Source: a bacterium (GTDB taxonomy: Bacteria; Bacillota; Clostridia; Lachnospirales; Lachnospiraceae). From it: 55,635 nucleotides of DNA. Shown here piece by piece: positions 24,100 through 34,254 of this stretch (the stretch's first letter is position 1; each line of letters begins with the position of its first letter). Location of the stretch: NCBI GenBank assembly GCA_030524675.1, contig JAUNGE010000019.1, forward strand, positions 1-55,635. Direction: 5' to 3'. Below the pieces are notes generated by a model that had not been told where the DNA came from, searched no databases, and worked only from the letters and a program-made list of their open reading frames with translations. The translations under genes were made by a program, and so were the position numbers.

Positions 24100-25278
24100 T
24101 TACCACATATTTAATTCATAACCCTGCAGTTTCATAATAGCTTCCATATAATAATAGTCTGCATATACCATGGTTACATGATGCTCTTTGCACTCATAGG
24201 CCGCGCTGCAGTTTAATACAAAGGAATCGCCGCTCGTATCATAACAGCAGTGCTTTTCATCTATGTTTTTCAGAATTTTGACGGCAGCGCTGCTGTAAAG
24301 CGCACGTTCTGGCTCGGGAACTTCTCTTGCGATTTCAAGAAGACCACTGGCCGCAACACAGGCTCCACAGCCATCTTCCCAGGCTGGTGTCTCGGGTTGG
24401 CGGAAATCCAGCAGTACGGTTCCATCTTCTTTGATGTTGGCTATAAAATAGTGGGCTACCTTTTTGGCGGTGTCGAGATATTCCTTTTTGCCAGTGTGGC
24501 GATATGCGAGAGCATAGCCGTAAATGGCCCAGGCCTGTCCTCTGCTCCAGGAAGAACCTTTTGTATATCCCTGCCCGCCATGGCTCGTCATATATTCTCC
24601 TGTTTCAGGGTGAAATTCCACGATGTGTTTCACAGAACCATCCTCACGCACAAAATATTTCATGGCAGTATCTGCGTGCATCATGGCTATCTGCCGAAAA
24701 CGGTAATCTTTTGTCTCGTCATATGCCCAGAAGAGTAATTGTATGTTCATCATACAATCGATAATTGCCCACCCTCTTGTATCTTTATCCGGCTCTCCAG
24801 GAATATCATTCCACGCGCGAATAAAATGCCCGTTTGGATGAAAGCGTCCAGCCAGCATCTGCGCTGCCAGCAAGCCGTACTTTTTTCCTTCTTCGCTGCC
24901 GGTCAGACGGTAGTCTGCAACATCACCAAGCAGGTACATAAAGCCCACATCATGGTGCAGGCCATAATAACAAGTAAAAGCATAATGTAGTTTTTCCTGT
25001 GCGATTCTTGCTATGCCTGCATATTTTTCATCTCCGCAAGCCTGGTACATCAGCCACATCAGTCCTGGCCAGAAGCCGTTTGTCCACCAACAGATTCCCT
25101 GATCCGGACGATTCTCATCAAATCCCTCCCAAGTATCATGCGTTCCTGTCTCATCCGTTCTGTAGGGGATTTTGTCCTTGGATTTTTCGCTCACCCAGGA
25201 CAGCTTGTCCATGATTTTATTCATGACCTCATTTGCCCATGTTGTCTGCTTGGGCGTCAATTTAAACGTATGCTCCAT
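24100..25278 (-). CDS. Glycoside hydrolase family 88 (unsaturated glucuronyl hydrolase)
   Basis: The start at 25278 (MEHTFKLTPKQ), behind an aaaggaaa stretch and four bases after the GH28 stop, gives 392 residues. It has the (alpha/alpha)6 barrel features of GH88: HHDVGFMY, IDCMMN (the two catalytic-region Asp sites) and a SSWSRGQAWAIYGYAL segment. GH88 enzymes hydrate the unsaturated uronic acid that a polysaccharide lyase leaves at the non-reducing end, releasing it. The presence of a lyase gene in the same operon (30722-34162) therefore fits well. No signal peptide is seen, so the reaction is cytoplasmic. The likely substrates are oligosaccharides from a uronate-containing polymer such as pectin, xylan with glucuronate, or a host glycan. 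Confidence 0.9.
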   Translation of the reverse strand: MEHTFKLTPKQTTWANEVMNKIMDKLSWVSEKSKDKIPYRTDETGTHDTWEGFDENRPDQGICWWTNGFWPGLMWLMYQACGDEKYAGIARIAQEKLHYAFTCYYGLHHDVGFMYLLGDVADYRLTGSEEGKKYGLLAAQMLAGRFHPNGHFIRAWNDIPGEPDKDTRGWAIIDCMMNIQLLFWAYDETKDYRFRQIAMMHADTAMKYFVREDGSVKHIVEFHPETGEYMTSHGGQGYTKGSSWSRGQAWAIYGYALAYRHTGKKEYLDTAKKVAHYFIANIKEDGTVLLDFRQPETPAWEDGCGACVAASGLLEIAREVPEPERALYSSAAVKILKNIDEKHCCYDTSGDSFVLNCSAAYECKEHHVTMVYADYYYMEAIMKLQGYELNMW

Positions 25279-25282
25279 ATCT

Positions 25283-26647
25283 TTATTTCCTTTCCTGTTC
25301 CACAAACAATTCCTTTTTTAAAATACGACATCCCTCTGTCAGAACCGGAATCCGTTCGTCTGGATACACAGCTTCAAGATAAACGCCATCCAGACTCAAT
25401 CCATGTACATTTCGGATGTCCATAAAGGCTGTCCGGCTCCAGTCAGGGTAGTAATTTTCTGAACTTCTGCTGTTTGGATTCAGCTGTTTATCCTCTACTT
25501 CAGGGTAGTCTTTGGGAATATCGCTCTGATGAACGCCTCCGATAAAGCGGTAATGTACATTGCGCAGCGCCAGAGTCTGAATCGGGTGATTCCGATTGGC
25601 ATCCACGCGAATCCCTGCAAACTCTGGCCTTCCCATACAATCATCCTGAAAACGGTAATGCGGGTTTCGCATTTCTTCATCGTCAGCGGCGTGTAAGTCC
25701 GTAATAAAAATGCGGGAGAGAGTTCCGATAGGGGGCATTTTAGCCAATTCCAGGCTGCTCCCATAATCTTCCGGCTCAAAGCGGTTATTCAGTAAGAGAA
25801 ATATGGGCCGTCTCACGTTTTTCATCTGTATATTGCTGATGCAGATGTCGCTTATGTTTCCTCCCTCGGTACATTCCAGTTTGATACCCTCCCGCCATAC
25901 CTGATTCATAGTACAGTTGGAGATAACGACATTGGATATGTTTCCTATGGATTTCAAACCAATGCGTATAGCCGCGCATATGGAAGAGAAAGAACAATTT
26001 GTAATATGAATATCAGAAACCGGATATTGCGGTGAGCTTGCCTGCAGGCAGAGATTATCGTCTGTTCCGCGAATATTGCAGTTTGAAACATATACGTGGC
26101 TGCACCCGTCAAAATCAAGACCATCGCCATTATATTTTTTCTCATTGCGAATATCGACACTGTCTGCCCATATATAGCTGCTGTCAAGAAATGCGCAGGT
26201 CCAGGCGGCAGCGTTGTAGAGCCGGATTTCTTTCAGATGAATGTTCTTACAGCGAAGCATCCGTATGAGCATGGGACGGTAAATATCCCCATCATTGGGG
26301 AAACAATCCGCGTTGCCGTCTATGATGCCAAACCCCGTAATTCCGGCATCGCAGATATCTTCCCCATAGAGAAAACATCTGTCGAGAGAGGTCTCGTTGC
26401 GGTAACGATTGTGATGTGTATCCTTTCCGTAATCTCTGATATCCCCGCTTGCGAGGAGTTTCGCTCCCTGCTGAATTTCAAGATACACATGATTTCTCAT
26501 ATAAAGAGTTCCACTGATGAAAGTCCCCTCTTTTAAGATTACCTGTCCTCCGCCAGCCTTTTCACACAGGTCCAAGGCTTCCTGTATTTTTTGTGTTTGT
26601 TTTTGGAATTCTGCATCATGATTTTCTGTACTTAATTCTATTCTCAT
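25283..26647 (-). CDS. Glycoside hydrolase family 28 (polygalacturonase type)
   Basis: The 454-residue protein is a right-handed beta-helix enzyme of GH28. The active-site region reads NGDGLDFDGC, then GTDDNLCLQ (the GDD-like pair) and AAIRIGLKSIG (the R-I-K region), with repeating VSNCNI/ITNCSF beta-helix phrases between. The canonical NTDG, GDD and GHG motifs are therefore altered, as in exo-acting or unsaturated-galacturonate-specific members. It lacks a signal peptide, so it likely trims imported oligogalacturonide-type or related fragments in the cytoplasm. The start ATG follows agagga. Together with GH88 and a lyase it argues for a uronate-rich (pectic) substrate. Confidence 0.86.
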   Translation of the reverse strand: MRIELSTENHDAEFQKQTQKIQEALDLCEKAGGGQVILKEGTFISGTLYMRNHVYLEIQQGAKLLASGDIRDYGKDTHHNRYRNETSLDRCFLYGEDICDAGITGFGIIDGNADCFPNDGDIYRPMLIRMLRCKNIHLKEIRLYNAAAWTCAFLDSSYIWADSVDIRNEKKYNGDGLDFDGCSHVYVSNCNIRGTDDNLCLQASSPQYPVSDIHITNCSFSSICAAIRIGLKSIGNISNVVISNCTMNQVWREGIKLECTEGGNISDICISNIQMKNVRRPIFLLLNNRFEPEDYGSSLELAKMPPIGTLSRIFITDLHAADDEEMRNPHYRFQDDCMGRPEFAGIRVDANRNHPIQTLALRNVHYRFIGGVHQSDIPKDYPEVEDKQLNPNSRSSENYYPDWSRTAFMDIRNVHGLSLDGVYLEAVYPDERIPVLTEGCRILKKELFVEQERK

Positions 26648-26707
26648 TATTTCCTCTTTCTTTACACCTTTACTGAGTCATTCGCCAGATTGGAAAACGG
26701 AGCCATT

Positions 26708-28768
26708 TTATGTCAGGCCTGTAAAATGGTATCTGTGTGGGCCGCTGCCATTCCTCTCTATTTTTAGTCCTTTGCCAGATTCAAATCGAATCGTAACCTT
26801 CGACTGTGCCTGCTCATAGTCAAATGTCTCAAAATCATCTTCATAAAGGGTAAATGTCATATCGCCATTTCCCCAGATAGAAGGATATAGTTCAAACACC
26901 GTATCTTTTTCTACATGCTGTACAGGCGCAGCCAAAGGAATGATGCTGTTGTCTTTTACATATACAGCCATTTCATGATAGGCAGCCTGAATTTCCATAT
27001 ATCTGCCTCCTTTTACCGTTTCTTTTGTGAAGAAATGATGCCAGTTTCCCTCGGGCAGATAGATGGTTTTTGAAGTTCCGTCCTCATATGTCAGCGGACA
27101 AACCAGCAGGCTCTCTCCAAACATGTACTCATCATCGATGGTTTCTGCCTGACTGTCCTGAGGATAATCCATAATCAACGCTCGGATTGGCGGTTTTCCC
27201 GTCTTGTGATATTCCACAAAAGCGCTGTAGAGATAGGGGAGCAGTTTCATGCGAAGTTCAAAGAGCTTTCTGCATTCATCCGTATAATACTGCGCAGTAT
27301 CCATCTCTTCACCCGCAAGATTTTTCTCAATGTCGGTCTGCTTCCATGGGGGATTTGGAATACGCCAGCTGTTAATCAATGCGTGTGAAGAAAAGATGAC
27401 AGTCTGCAGTCTTCGCAGCAGATCATCACCGTTGCGGCAGTCTCTCACCTCAGGACACCATAACAATCCTGAAAAGCCGGAATTGACAATACCTCGGATA
27501 AACTGCTTATGATTGTACAAATCGGAATATAGTACAAAGGGCAGAGGAGAAGCCAGGGCTCCCGAAGAACGTACCTGCGAGTAGGTTCTTTTATTTTCTG
27601 CTTTATAAATGTCAAAAATCAGATTCTGATACATTGTGCCGATGGCCATATGCATCTGCTCGCCATCCATTCCAGATGGGAATTGTGTGCTGTCAGGGAA
27701 GGACCAGTTGGAAGGATTGTAATCGGAGTTGTCACATTCATCGAGCTTAAATCCTGCAATTCCCTTTTTTACAAACTGCTCTGTATGGTACTTTTGAAAG
27801 ATTCTGCAGGCTTCTTCTGTCGCAAAGTCAGGAACAAGACCGTTCCACACTTCATAATTTCCGCTGTATGGATACAATTCTTCATAGAATGGCGCCCTAG
27901 GATACACAAATACATGCTCCCATAAATTCAGTTTGTATCCAGCTTTTTTCATATCCTCTACCAATTTATCTGGATTTGGGAAAAGATGGGACCACTTGTA
28001 TGTACAGGAATAGCTGTGGGAGTGCCAGCCTGGCTCCAATCCCAATACGTCAATCGGCATCTGCTCTTTGCGAAACATGGCAGCAAAGTTTCTGACGTCC
28101 CTCTCACAGCTTCCTCCGTACATACGATACCACACGCCGAATCCCCACATTGGCGGAAGACAGCCGCCGCCGGAAAACAGATTGTACCTTTGTACAATCT
28201 CCATGATAGTGCCTTCAAATAGATAGAAAGTAACGCCATCTGCAGAAGGGATATCTATCACCATGCGTCTTTCTTCTGTTGCCTTTTTTAGGGAATACAG
28301 CGCAGACTCTGAAAATTCCTCATGCGGCATATTTTCCTCTGTCATTGCGCGGGAACGTCCTCTCTCGGCGTTGGTTCCAGCCAAAAAAGTCGTGTAACGG
28401 AAGGTATCGACATAGATACCATATCCTGCCGTGGAGATATAGAAGGGGATTGGCGCATGTCCCTCACCAGTATCCGCCGCGGGGTCAGAATTTACTTTTA
28501 TATACCGTCTTCGTCCGGCATGATTCATACTATGAAGCTGCAGACCAAATCCATAGATATTCTCCTGCGTATTCATAGGGAGCGTAATGGTAATTCCTCT
28601 TTTGGAGATTTGCCATTCCATTCTTTTTAGAATGTCGTCATTCTTCTTGCTGACAGGAAGCTGGTCTATGATTTCTTTTTGCATACGGTGTCTGCGAAAT
28701 GATTCCGGCGTATGGTTTTCTGGATTTCCCAGCGTAATTTTTTGGATTCCTTTTGCAATTTGTGTCAT
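26708..28768 (-). CDS. Glycoside hydrolase family 31 (alpha-glucosidase/xylosidase type)
   Basis: The 686-residue protein carries GH31 hallmarks: a FGVWYRMYGG segment opening the barrel, the nucleophile region AGFKLDECDNSDYN and the later LLWCPEVRD segment near the acid/base. An N-terminal beta-sandwich (about 1-190) and C-terminal beta domains (from about 590) frame the barrel, as usual. GH31 acts on alpha-glucose, alpha-xylose or, in some cases, alpha-galactose linkages; KLDECDN is similar to the variant found in less-studied subfamilies. No signal peptide is seen. The ATG follows aaggag by six bases, 11 bases after the upstream permease gene, so it belongs to the same operon. Confidence 0.88.
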   Translation of the reverse strand: MTQIAKGIQKITLGNPENHTPESFRRHRMQKEIIDQLPVSKKNDDILKRMEWQISKRGITITLPMNTQENIYGFGLQLHSMNHAGRRRYIKVNSDPAADTGEGHAPIPFYISTAGYGIYVDTFRYTTFLAGTNAERGRSRAMTEENMPHEEFSESALYSLKKATEERRMVIDIPSADGVTFYLFEGTIMEIVQRYNLFSGGGCLPPMWGFGVWYRMYGGSCERDVRNFAAMFRKEQMPIDVLGLEPGWHSHSYSCTYKWSHLFPNPDKLVEDMKKAGYKLNLWEHVFVYPRAPFYEELYPYSGNYEVWNGLVPDFATEEACRIFQKYHTEQFVKKGIAGFKLDECDNSDYNPSNWSFPDSTQFPSGMDGEQMHMAIGTMYQNLIFDIYKAENKRTYSQVRSSGALASPLPFVLYSDLYNHKQFIRGIVNSGFSGLLWCPEVRDCRNGDDLLRRLQTVIFSSHALINSWRIPNPPWKQTDIEKNLAGEEMDTAQYYTDECRKLFELRMKLLPYLYSAFVEYHKTGKPPIRALIMDYPQDSQAETIDDEYMFGESLLVCPLTYEDGTSKTIYLPEGNWHHFFTKETVKGGRYMEIQAAYHEMAVYVKDNSIIPLAAPVQHVEKDTVFELYPSIWGNGDMTFTLYEDDFETFDYEQAQSKVTIRFESGKGLKIERNGSGPHRYHFTGLT

Positions 28769-28778
28769 AGGCTGCTCC

Positions 28779-29717
28779 TTATCCTTTTACAGAACCAACC
28801 GTCAGGCCCTGCACAAAATATTTCTGCAAAAATGGATACAGCAGTACAATCGGTCCGATGGCTACGACGATGGTTGCCATTCTGAATGAGTAGGTAGGTA
28901 GCGTGCCTGCCAGCGCCGCTGATTCGGCGGGAAGGTTTGCCGCGTAGTTTACCTGACGCAGAATCCTCTGAATCAAATACTGCAGTGTATACAGATTCGC
29001 GTGAGAAGAATCGATGTAGAGCAGGCATTTATACCACTCATTCCAGTAGCTGAGGGCGTAAAACAGGCCGATGGTTGCAATTCCTGGTGTTGAAATCGGT
29101 AAAATAATTTTCAATAAAATAGTTACATCATTGGCGCCGTCTATTTTTGCTGACTCAGCCAGAGAGTCCGGCAGGCCGTTAAAGAAATTTCTCATCAGCA
29201 GAATGTTCCATGCATTGCACAGGCTGGGAAGAAGCAGTACCCATATGGTATTGTCAATTCCAAGAAACTTTTTGATTAACAGATAAGAAGGAACCAGACC
29301 TCCGTTAAACAGCATGGTAAAGTAGATAAACAGAGCAAGTCTGCCTCTGCTTTTAAAATTCTTTACGGACATGGCATATGCTACCGTGCAGGTCAGACAC
29401 ATAGAAATCAGAGTGCCGACCACGGTTATAAAAATGGTAACCAGGTACGCCTGCGGAATATCACCTGCTGTCAGCACAAGCTTATATGCGTCCAGAGAGA
29501 CCTGGCTTGGCCACAGGGAATATCCCACTTTGGTCAGCACCGTTTCTTCTGTGAAAGATGCGGATATAACCAGGATAAACGGTATCAGACATACGATGCT
29601 AAATCCTGTAATAAACAGATAAAAGAATCCGTTTAATACCTTATCTTCTTTCGATTGTTTTATTTTGCTCTTGGCTTCCATCGCCAGGTTTTGAGTTGTG
29701 TTTGCTTTTGATGCCAT
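28779..29717 (-). CDS. Carbohydrate ABC transporter permease (LplC/YtcP-like)
   Basis: The 312-residue membrane protein has about six membrane segments and the binding-protein-dependent permease loop LAESAKIDGANDVTILLKIILPIS (about 195-218), which contacts the ATPase. Sequence style (FIYFTMLFNGGLVPSYLLIKKFLG; ending FVQGLTVGSVKG) fits the LplC/YtcP group that imports complex oligosaccharides, including uronate-containing ones. It pairs with the permease encoded at 29740-30690 and the binding protein at 34255-35907. No ATPase gene is in the operon; a shared MsmX/MsiK-type ATPase encoded elsewhere is usual for this family. The ATG follows aaggag. Confidence 0.92.
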   Translation of the reverse strand: MASKANTTQNLAMEAKSKIKQSKEDKVLNGFFYLFITGFSIVCLIPFILVISASFTEETVLTKVGYSLWPSQVSLDAYKLVLTAGDIPQAYLVTIFITVVGTLISMCLTCTVAYAMSVKNFKSRGRLALFIYFTMLFNGGLVPSYLLIKKFLGIDNTIWVLLLPSLCNAWNILLMRNFFNGLPDSLAESAKIDGANDVTILLKIILPISTPGIATIGLFYALSYWNEWYKCLLYIDSSHANLYTLQYLIQRILRQVNYAANLPAESAALAGTLPTYSFRMATIVVAIGPIVLLYPFLQKYFVQGLTVGSVKG

Positions 29718-29739
29718 CCCTTTGCTCCTTTCTCATAGA

Positions 29740-30690
29740 TTAAAACATCGCAGAATCAGGGTCTACTTTTTTCGTAAGTTTGTTTGTAAACATAACAATC
29801 GCAAATCCCATGATGGACTGCCATAAGCTGACAGCGGAGGACTGACCGACGTTTGTAGATTCTACTAACATTCTGTATACATAAGTATCAATAACATCTG
29901 TCGTGCGGTAGATTAAGCTGTTTGTGCCGACGAGATTATAAATCATGCCGAAATCGCCATTGAAAATTTTGCCGATGTTCATGATAAACAGCATGACAGC
30001 AGTTGTTTTCAGCAGTGGAAGCGTCAGATAGCGGATGCACTGTCCTCTGGTTGCCCCATCCACGCGCGCTGCTTCATACATTTCCTGGTCAAATCCTGTG
30101 ATAGCTGCCAGATATACAATCGAACCATAGCCTGCTCCCTGCCAAACTCTCAGGATAACCAACAGCGCCGGCCATACGTCTGCATTCTGATAGAAATTGA
30201 TTGGCGCAATTCCAAAAGCGCCCAGAATGTTATTGAAGAATCCGTTTTGAGTCTTGAGCAGTGCTTCACACAGGAGCGCGATTACAGTCCATGAAATAAA
30301 ATGTGGTAAAATGACGACAGACTGTGTGATTTTTTTAAAGAGTTTTCCGCTGACTTCTGACAGTGCAATAGCTATCAGAATTGAGAAAAACATGGTACTC
30401 AAAATAAAGAGCGCGTTTAAAAATAATGTGTTGAACGTGACCGTAAAGAAGCTTTTGGAACCAAAAAATGCTTTAAAGTTATCAAGTCCCACCCACTTAC
30501 TTTTCCACAATCCCAGACTGGGCGAATATTTCTTAAATGCCACCAGAAGATAGATTAGTGGACAATAGGCAAATACGATATACCAGATGATGGTTGGGGC
30601 ACATAATAAGCACAAGGACTGATTGTGTTTGATATCGTATATGAGATCTGTGAAAAACCCTCCGTTTTTTTTCTCTTCTTTCTTCTTCAA
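29740..30690 (-). CDS. Carbohydrate ABC transporter permease (LplB/YteP-like)
   Basis: The start is best placed at a TTG (30690; KKKEEKKNGGFF follows) eight bases after aggaggg (30699-30705); an ATG-type start further upstream would run into the preceding lyase gene. That gives 316 residues with six membrane segments and the EAARVDGATRGQCIRYLTLPLL permease motif. The YxxxFxYxPLI opening (IVFAYCPLIYLLVAFKKYSPS) is characteristic of the LplB/YteP group. It works with the neighbouring LplC-type permease as a heterodimeric channel for oligosaccharides, and presumably uses an ATPase from elsewhere. Confidence 0.92.
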   Translation of the reverse strand: MKKKEEKKNGGFFTDLIYDIKHNQSLCLLCAPTIIWYIVFAYCPLIYLLVAFKKYSPSLGLWKSKWVGLDNFKAFFGSKSFFTVTFNTLFLNALFILSTMFFSILIAIALSEVSGKLFKKITQSVVILPHFISWTVIALLCEALLKTQNGFFNNILGAFGIAPINFYQNADVWPALLVILRVWQGAGYGSIVYLAAITGFDQEMYEAARVDGATRGQCIRYLTLPLLKTTAVMLFIMNIGKIFNGDFGMIYNLVGTNSLIYRTTDVIDTYVYRMLVESTNVGQSSAVSLWQSIMGFAIVMFTNKLTKKVDPDSAMF

Positions 30691-30721
30691 TCTTCTTACC
30701 CTCCTGTTATTCTTTTTTGCT

Positions 30722-33700
30722 TTAAAAACTATACTCTGTCTGTATTGTATTTGGTATGGTATTGCCTGTCTCGCAGGTATCGACCTGAATGACCGGAGAA
30801 TCACTTTCTCCCTGCAAAAGCCGGATATACTGGGTTTTTCCGCCTCTCAGCCGGACTGTGACCTCATTGCTCTTTTCTGCACATACCTGCTCAATCATGG
30901 CTTTGTCTTCAAATGGTTCTATGACGGTGATATACTCTGCGCAGGTCCCTCTTGTCCTTACTGCGTAGGTCTTTCTCTTTTGGGATTCGTCTCCTGGAAA
31001 GGCGTCGCAGCCGATGCAGCCCTGGAAGCGGACAGCATCCAGTCCCTTCAGATTGATTTCAATGATTCCCTCCTCGGCGTGGTTGACAGGACTCGTCGGA
31101 ACTGCATCGGGATACTCCGTGCCAACAATCGTGACCCTGCCGTTTTGGTAATCTCTTCCTATGCCAAATCCGCTGTCAATATTGACAGTCTGGTAAGGCA
31201 AATCTCTCAACTTTCGCACACTGCCGTCCCTGCAAATGAGATTGGCTTCGCCCCAGAACAGAGCCTGCGGCGTCTGTACGCTGCGTTGGGCTTCATCATA
31301 ACGCACCCCATTTTTGACAATCAGGCGCAGCGTCTCTTTTCCTGTGACGTCAAAATCGCATTCTCCACGTCCCAGAATCCATGCGTCAAAAGCTTCGTCT
31401 GCCAAAATCATTCCGTCTGCCTCAACACGGTATTTCAGAGGAATGGTATATCCTGAGTTGTCCGCTGCCCAGCCCGAATACACTGCGACACGGCCTATCA
31501 TCTGTTCTGTCTGTTTCGGCCATGCAGTATGCACATCCAGTTTCAGAATTCCAGGTTCATTGTAGTTCGAGCGGTCGCAGTCTTTGGATTCTTCATACAT
31601 TTCTGGTGTAAACACGGTCTTAAAATGTGCAGTGCTGACTCCTAAGGAGCGATACCATTGACAGTCGGTGACAAATTGAGCGTCCGATACGGGATTGCTG
31701 TTCCACTGTTCCGTATGGTAAGATGTATCTATGTGTTCTCCTTCGATTCCCTGAAAGCCCTTTATCTGCATCAAACTGTCGAAAGTATGTTCTTGCTCTC
31801 CTTGCAGCGTGTCGAACAGAACGATATAATCATCTGTAACAACCAGGATTCTTCTTTGTCTGACAGGCTCTGTATAGCCGCTCATCTCTCCGTAAACAAC
31901 TGCGGGGTCGTCTACAATCGGCAGATAACAAGCGTTCATTTTGCAGCGCTTTTTCAGTTCTTCTTTTGTATTTGTCTGGTTGTCCTGATAATAGACCATC
32001 CCTCCATATGGCGGATAGGCCCATTTGGCCGTTACTTCCACGCCAGCTGCCTGGAAGCTTTTGCCAGTATAAAAGAGGATGCGTCTGGAATCCGCCGGAA
32101 TCTGCATTTTTTCATCTACGACCACCATATTTTTGGTCAGGGAGCACTGTACATAAAATTTATACATGAAATGCGCATATCCCCACCAGCAATTTTCGGG
32201 ATTATAGAAACTCCTGCCATATCTCATAACGGACAGCAGGTCGCAGATGTCAAAATGTCCATGTGCATTTCCATGAGAACCGTAGCGTAAAACAGCCTGT
32301 ATCTGTTCTCTCTGTGGACGTCCCTTTTTCTGACTCCGCAGCATGGCAATTCCGATGTTGTCGGAATAGGCATTTTTTGTGTGCGTGTCTGTCTCAACAT
32401 CGGGAAGAACAGGATGTCCAAAAACAGGGTCTTTGAGGCCGCTTCTTTGTATAACAGGAATGTACTCGGGGTTGCCGTAATAGGAGTATGCCAAATCATA
32501 GGTGGAGCCCCAATGGACGCCATCCAGCTTTTTCTCATCTGAATCGGCAATGCCGAACATAACACCTCTGTAATCCAGGTAGGGCAGGGCTGCATCGAAC
32601 ATATCCTGAATTCCTACGGAGATTTTTTGATTTCCACCCCATTTTTGATTGAACATTCCTGACTTTACTTCTGGCGGTGTCAGGGCATAGGTGCTTCCCA
32701 CTTCTTTGTTAAAAGGAAGTGCAAATTTCTGATGGACAATATCATAGCCAAAACACTGCAGTGCGCGCGCCATATGGATCATCATGGAAGAGACCCATGT
32801 GTTGTATCCGATAGAACACTCATGCCACCAGCCGTCGTTAAAAATCCCCTTGGAGAACTGCATAATGCTTCCGCCGTTTCCATATACAAACCGCTCCATG
32901 CGCTCTATGTCCTGCAGAACCATCGCGCAGTAAACGGCGCCCTGTATCTCGGAGAGAAGCCAGTTTGAGATGGCGCCGGAGCGTATATGTGCATCCAGCA
33001 TGTCCATATACAGTCGGAAGCAGTCGGAGAGAGCCAGATGATCTTGTTCACTCAAAACACCCGCATCATAGATGATGTCATAAGCAATGGCCAAATGTTG
33101 AAAAAAGTGTCCTTCCTGCACATAGCTCTGGCTGCAGCCGCGCTTTTTTTCAGGATATCCGTTTGTTTTGTCCGCAAAGAAGCGGAAGAACTGCGCGAGT
33201 TTTTCAGCATAGGAAAGCCGATGGGTGATTGCGTAGCAGTATGCCGTTGCAATGACAGCGTTCTCCACTTCTGTCAAATAGCAGTATGGTCTGTCTGTAA
33301 AAGGTTTTGTCACAGTCCATTCCTCAGAGAGTTTCTGGTATCGTTCCCACTCAGGCTGATACATGCTGTATTGACCGATTTTTTCCTCCACTTTTTTCCA
33401 ACCGTCTGTATTATGATACAGATAAGGATGGGGCAGCGCGCGCATAGTTTGAAGGGTTATGCTTTCCTCGCCGGATATGCTTCCCTGTGTTCGGAAAAGA
33501 ATCGTGGAAGTTTCATGCCCGCCTTCTACCATATTGTCATGTATCTGAAAAGAAACCTCAATGTCCTTTTTTTCTCCTGGATTCAGGCAGATTTCCTCTG
33601 TGTCAGGCAGATTTTTCCAATGTATGCTGAGTTTGACAGACTCCCAGCCTTCGTAAATCTGTGCAGCTTTTACCCAGAGTGGCTCATCGCTGCAGTTGTA

Positions 33701-34162
33701 CACAGTTCCGCAGTAGACGACTGTTTCACCAGAATGACCGGATTTGCCGCGCACTGGAAAATCTGCATACACAGACGTTCTTTTTCTGAGTTGGCATTTT
33801 TGAATGACAGCCCCTGTGTCGATTTGGATTTTTGTGACATACTGCCAATAATTTTCCTTGGCTATTTCAACTGGAAAGTCTTTCCATGAAACTAGAATAC
33901 ACTGTTTTGTTCCCGATACTATGCTTCGCTCGCAGCTTACAGGCTGTTTGTCGGCAAAATAGATGGTAACTTTGACACGTTGTTCCTTCTGGGAAGAAAG
34001 TGTGAGAAAAAGTCCTTCAAAATCCATCAGATCTGCGGCTCCTGCATGTCTTTTTACAAAGCCTTCCTCATAGAAATCTCCTTCAAAAGGATATTGAAAT
34101 AGGGTCTGATTGTCCTTTTGCGACATATTCCATTCTGTTTGTAAATCCCAGCAATAGTTCAT
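30722..34162 (-). CDS. Large heparinase II/III-like polysaccharide lyase
   Basis: The 1146-residue protein has an N-terminal ~250-residue beta-rich part, a central helical toroid (about 260-600; NGYPEKKRGCSQSYVQEGHFFQHLAIAYDIIYD, WLLSEIQGAVYC) and a C-terminal beta-sandwich. RYGSHGNAHGHFDICDLLSVMRYG is the heparinase II/III signature, where His and Tyr-type residues take part in beta-elimination of uronic acid linkages. A lyase fits the GH88 gene in the same operon, which handles the unsaturated product. There is no signal peptide, so it is apparently a cytoplasmic oligosaccharide lyase, in contrast to secreted members. It is longer than most relatives. Its exact PL family and substrate cannot be settled by eye. 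The ATG follows aaggag. Confidence 0.78.
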   Translation of the reverse strand: MNYCWDLQTEWNMSQKDNQTLFQYPFEGDFYEEGFVKRHAGAADLMDFEGLFLTLSSQKEQRVKVTIYFADKQPVSCERSIVSGTKQCILVSWKDFPVEIAKENYWQYVTKIQIDTGAVIQKCQLRKRTSVYADFPVRGKSGHSGETVVYCGTVYNCSDEPLWVKAAQIYEGWESVKLSIHWKNLPDTEEICLNPGEKKDIEVSFQIHDNMVEGGHETSTILFRTQGSISGEESITLQTMRALPHPYLYHNTDGWKKVEEKIGQYSMYQPEWERYQKLSEEWTVTKPFTDRPYCYLTEVENAVIATAYCYAITHRLSYAEKLAQFFRFFADKTNGYPEKKRGCSQSYVQEGHFFQHLAIAYDIIYDAGVLSEQDHLALSDCFRLYMDMLDAHIRSGAISNWLLSEIQGAVYCAMVLQDIERMERFVYGNGGSIMQFSKGIFNDGWWHECSIGYNTWVSSMMIHMARALQCFGYDIVHQKFALPFNKEVGSTYALTPPEVKSGMFNQKWGGNQKISVGIQDMFDAALPYLDYRGVMFGIADSDEKKLDGVHWGSTYDLAYSYYGNPEYIPVIQRSGLKDPVFGHPVLPDVETDTHTKNAYSDNIGIAMLRSQKKGRPQREQIQAVLRYGSHGNAHGHFDICDLLSVMRYGRSFYNPENCWWGYAHFMYKFYVQCSLTKNMVVVDEKMQIPADSRRILFYTGKSFQAAGVEVTAKWAYPPYGGMVYYQDNQTNTKEELKKRCKMNACYLPIVDDPAVVYGEMSGYTEPVRQRRILVVTDDYIVLFDTLQGEQEHTFDSLMQIKGFQGIEGEHIDTSYHTEQWNSNPVSDAQFVTDCQWYRSLGVSTAHFKTVFTPEMYEESKDCDRSNYNEPGILKLDVHTAWPKQTEQMIGRVAVYSGWAADNSGYTIPLKYRVEADGMILADEAFDAWILGRGECDFDVTGKETLRLIVKNGVRYDEAQRSVQTPQALFWGEANLICRDGSVRKLRDLPYQTVNIDSGFGIGRDYQNGRVTIVGTEYPDAVPTSPVNHAEEGIIEINLKGLDAVRFQGCIGCDAFPGDESQKRKTYAVRTRGTCAEYITVIEPFEDKAMIEQVCAEKSNEVTVRLRGGKTQYIRLLQGESDSPVIQVDTCETGNTIPNTIQTEYSF

Positions 34163-34254
34163 AGTCTGTTCTCCTTGCCATATATCTGTTCTTTTAAAAA
34201 AGGAGGAGCAAAGGAAACTTTCTGCTCGCCTTGCACCTCCCGCATGATGTTGTA

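Noticed and set aside
22373-25425. Several plus-strand open frames across the GH43 and GH88 genes
   Set aside because: They are antisense to glycoside hydrolase genes with clear catalytic motifs and lack ribosome binding sites.
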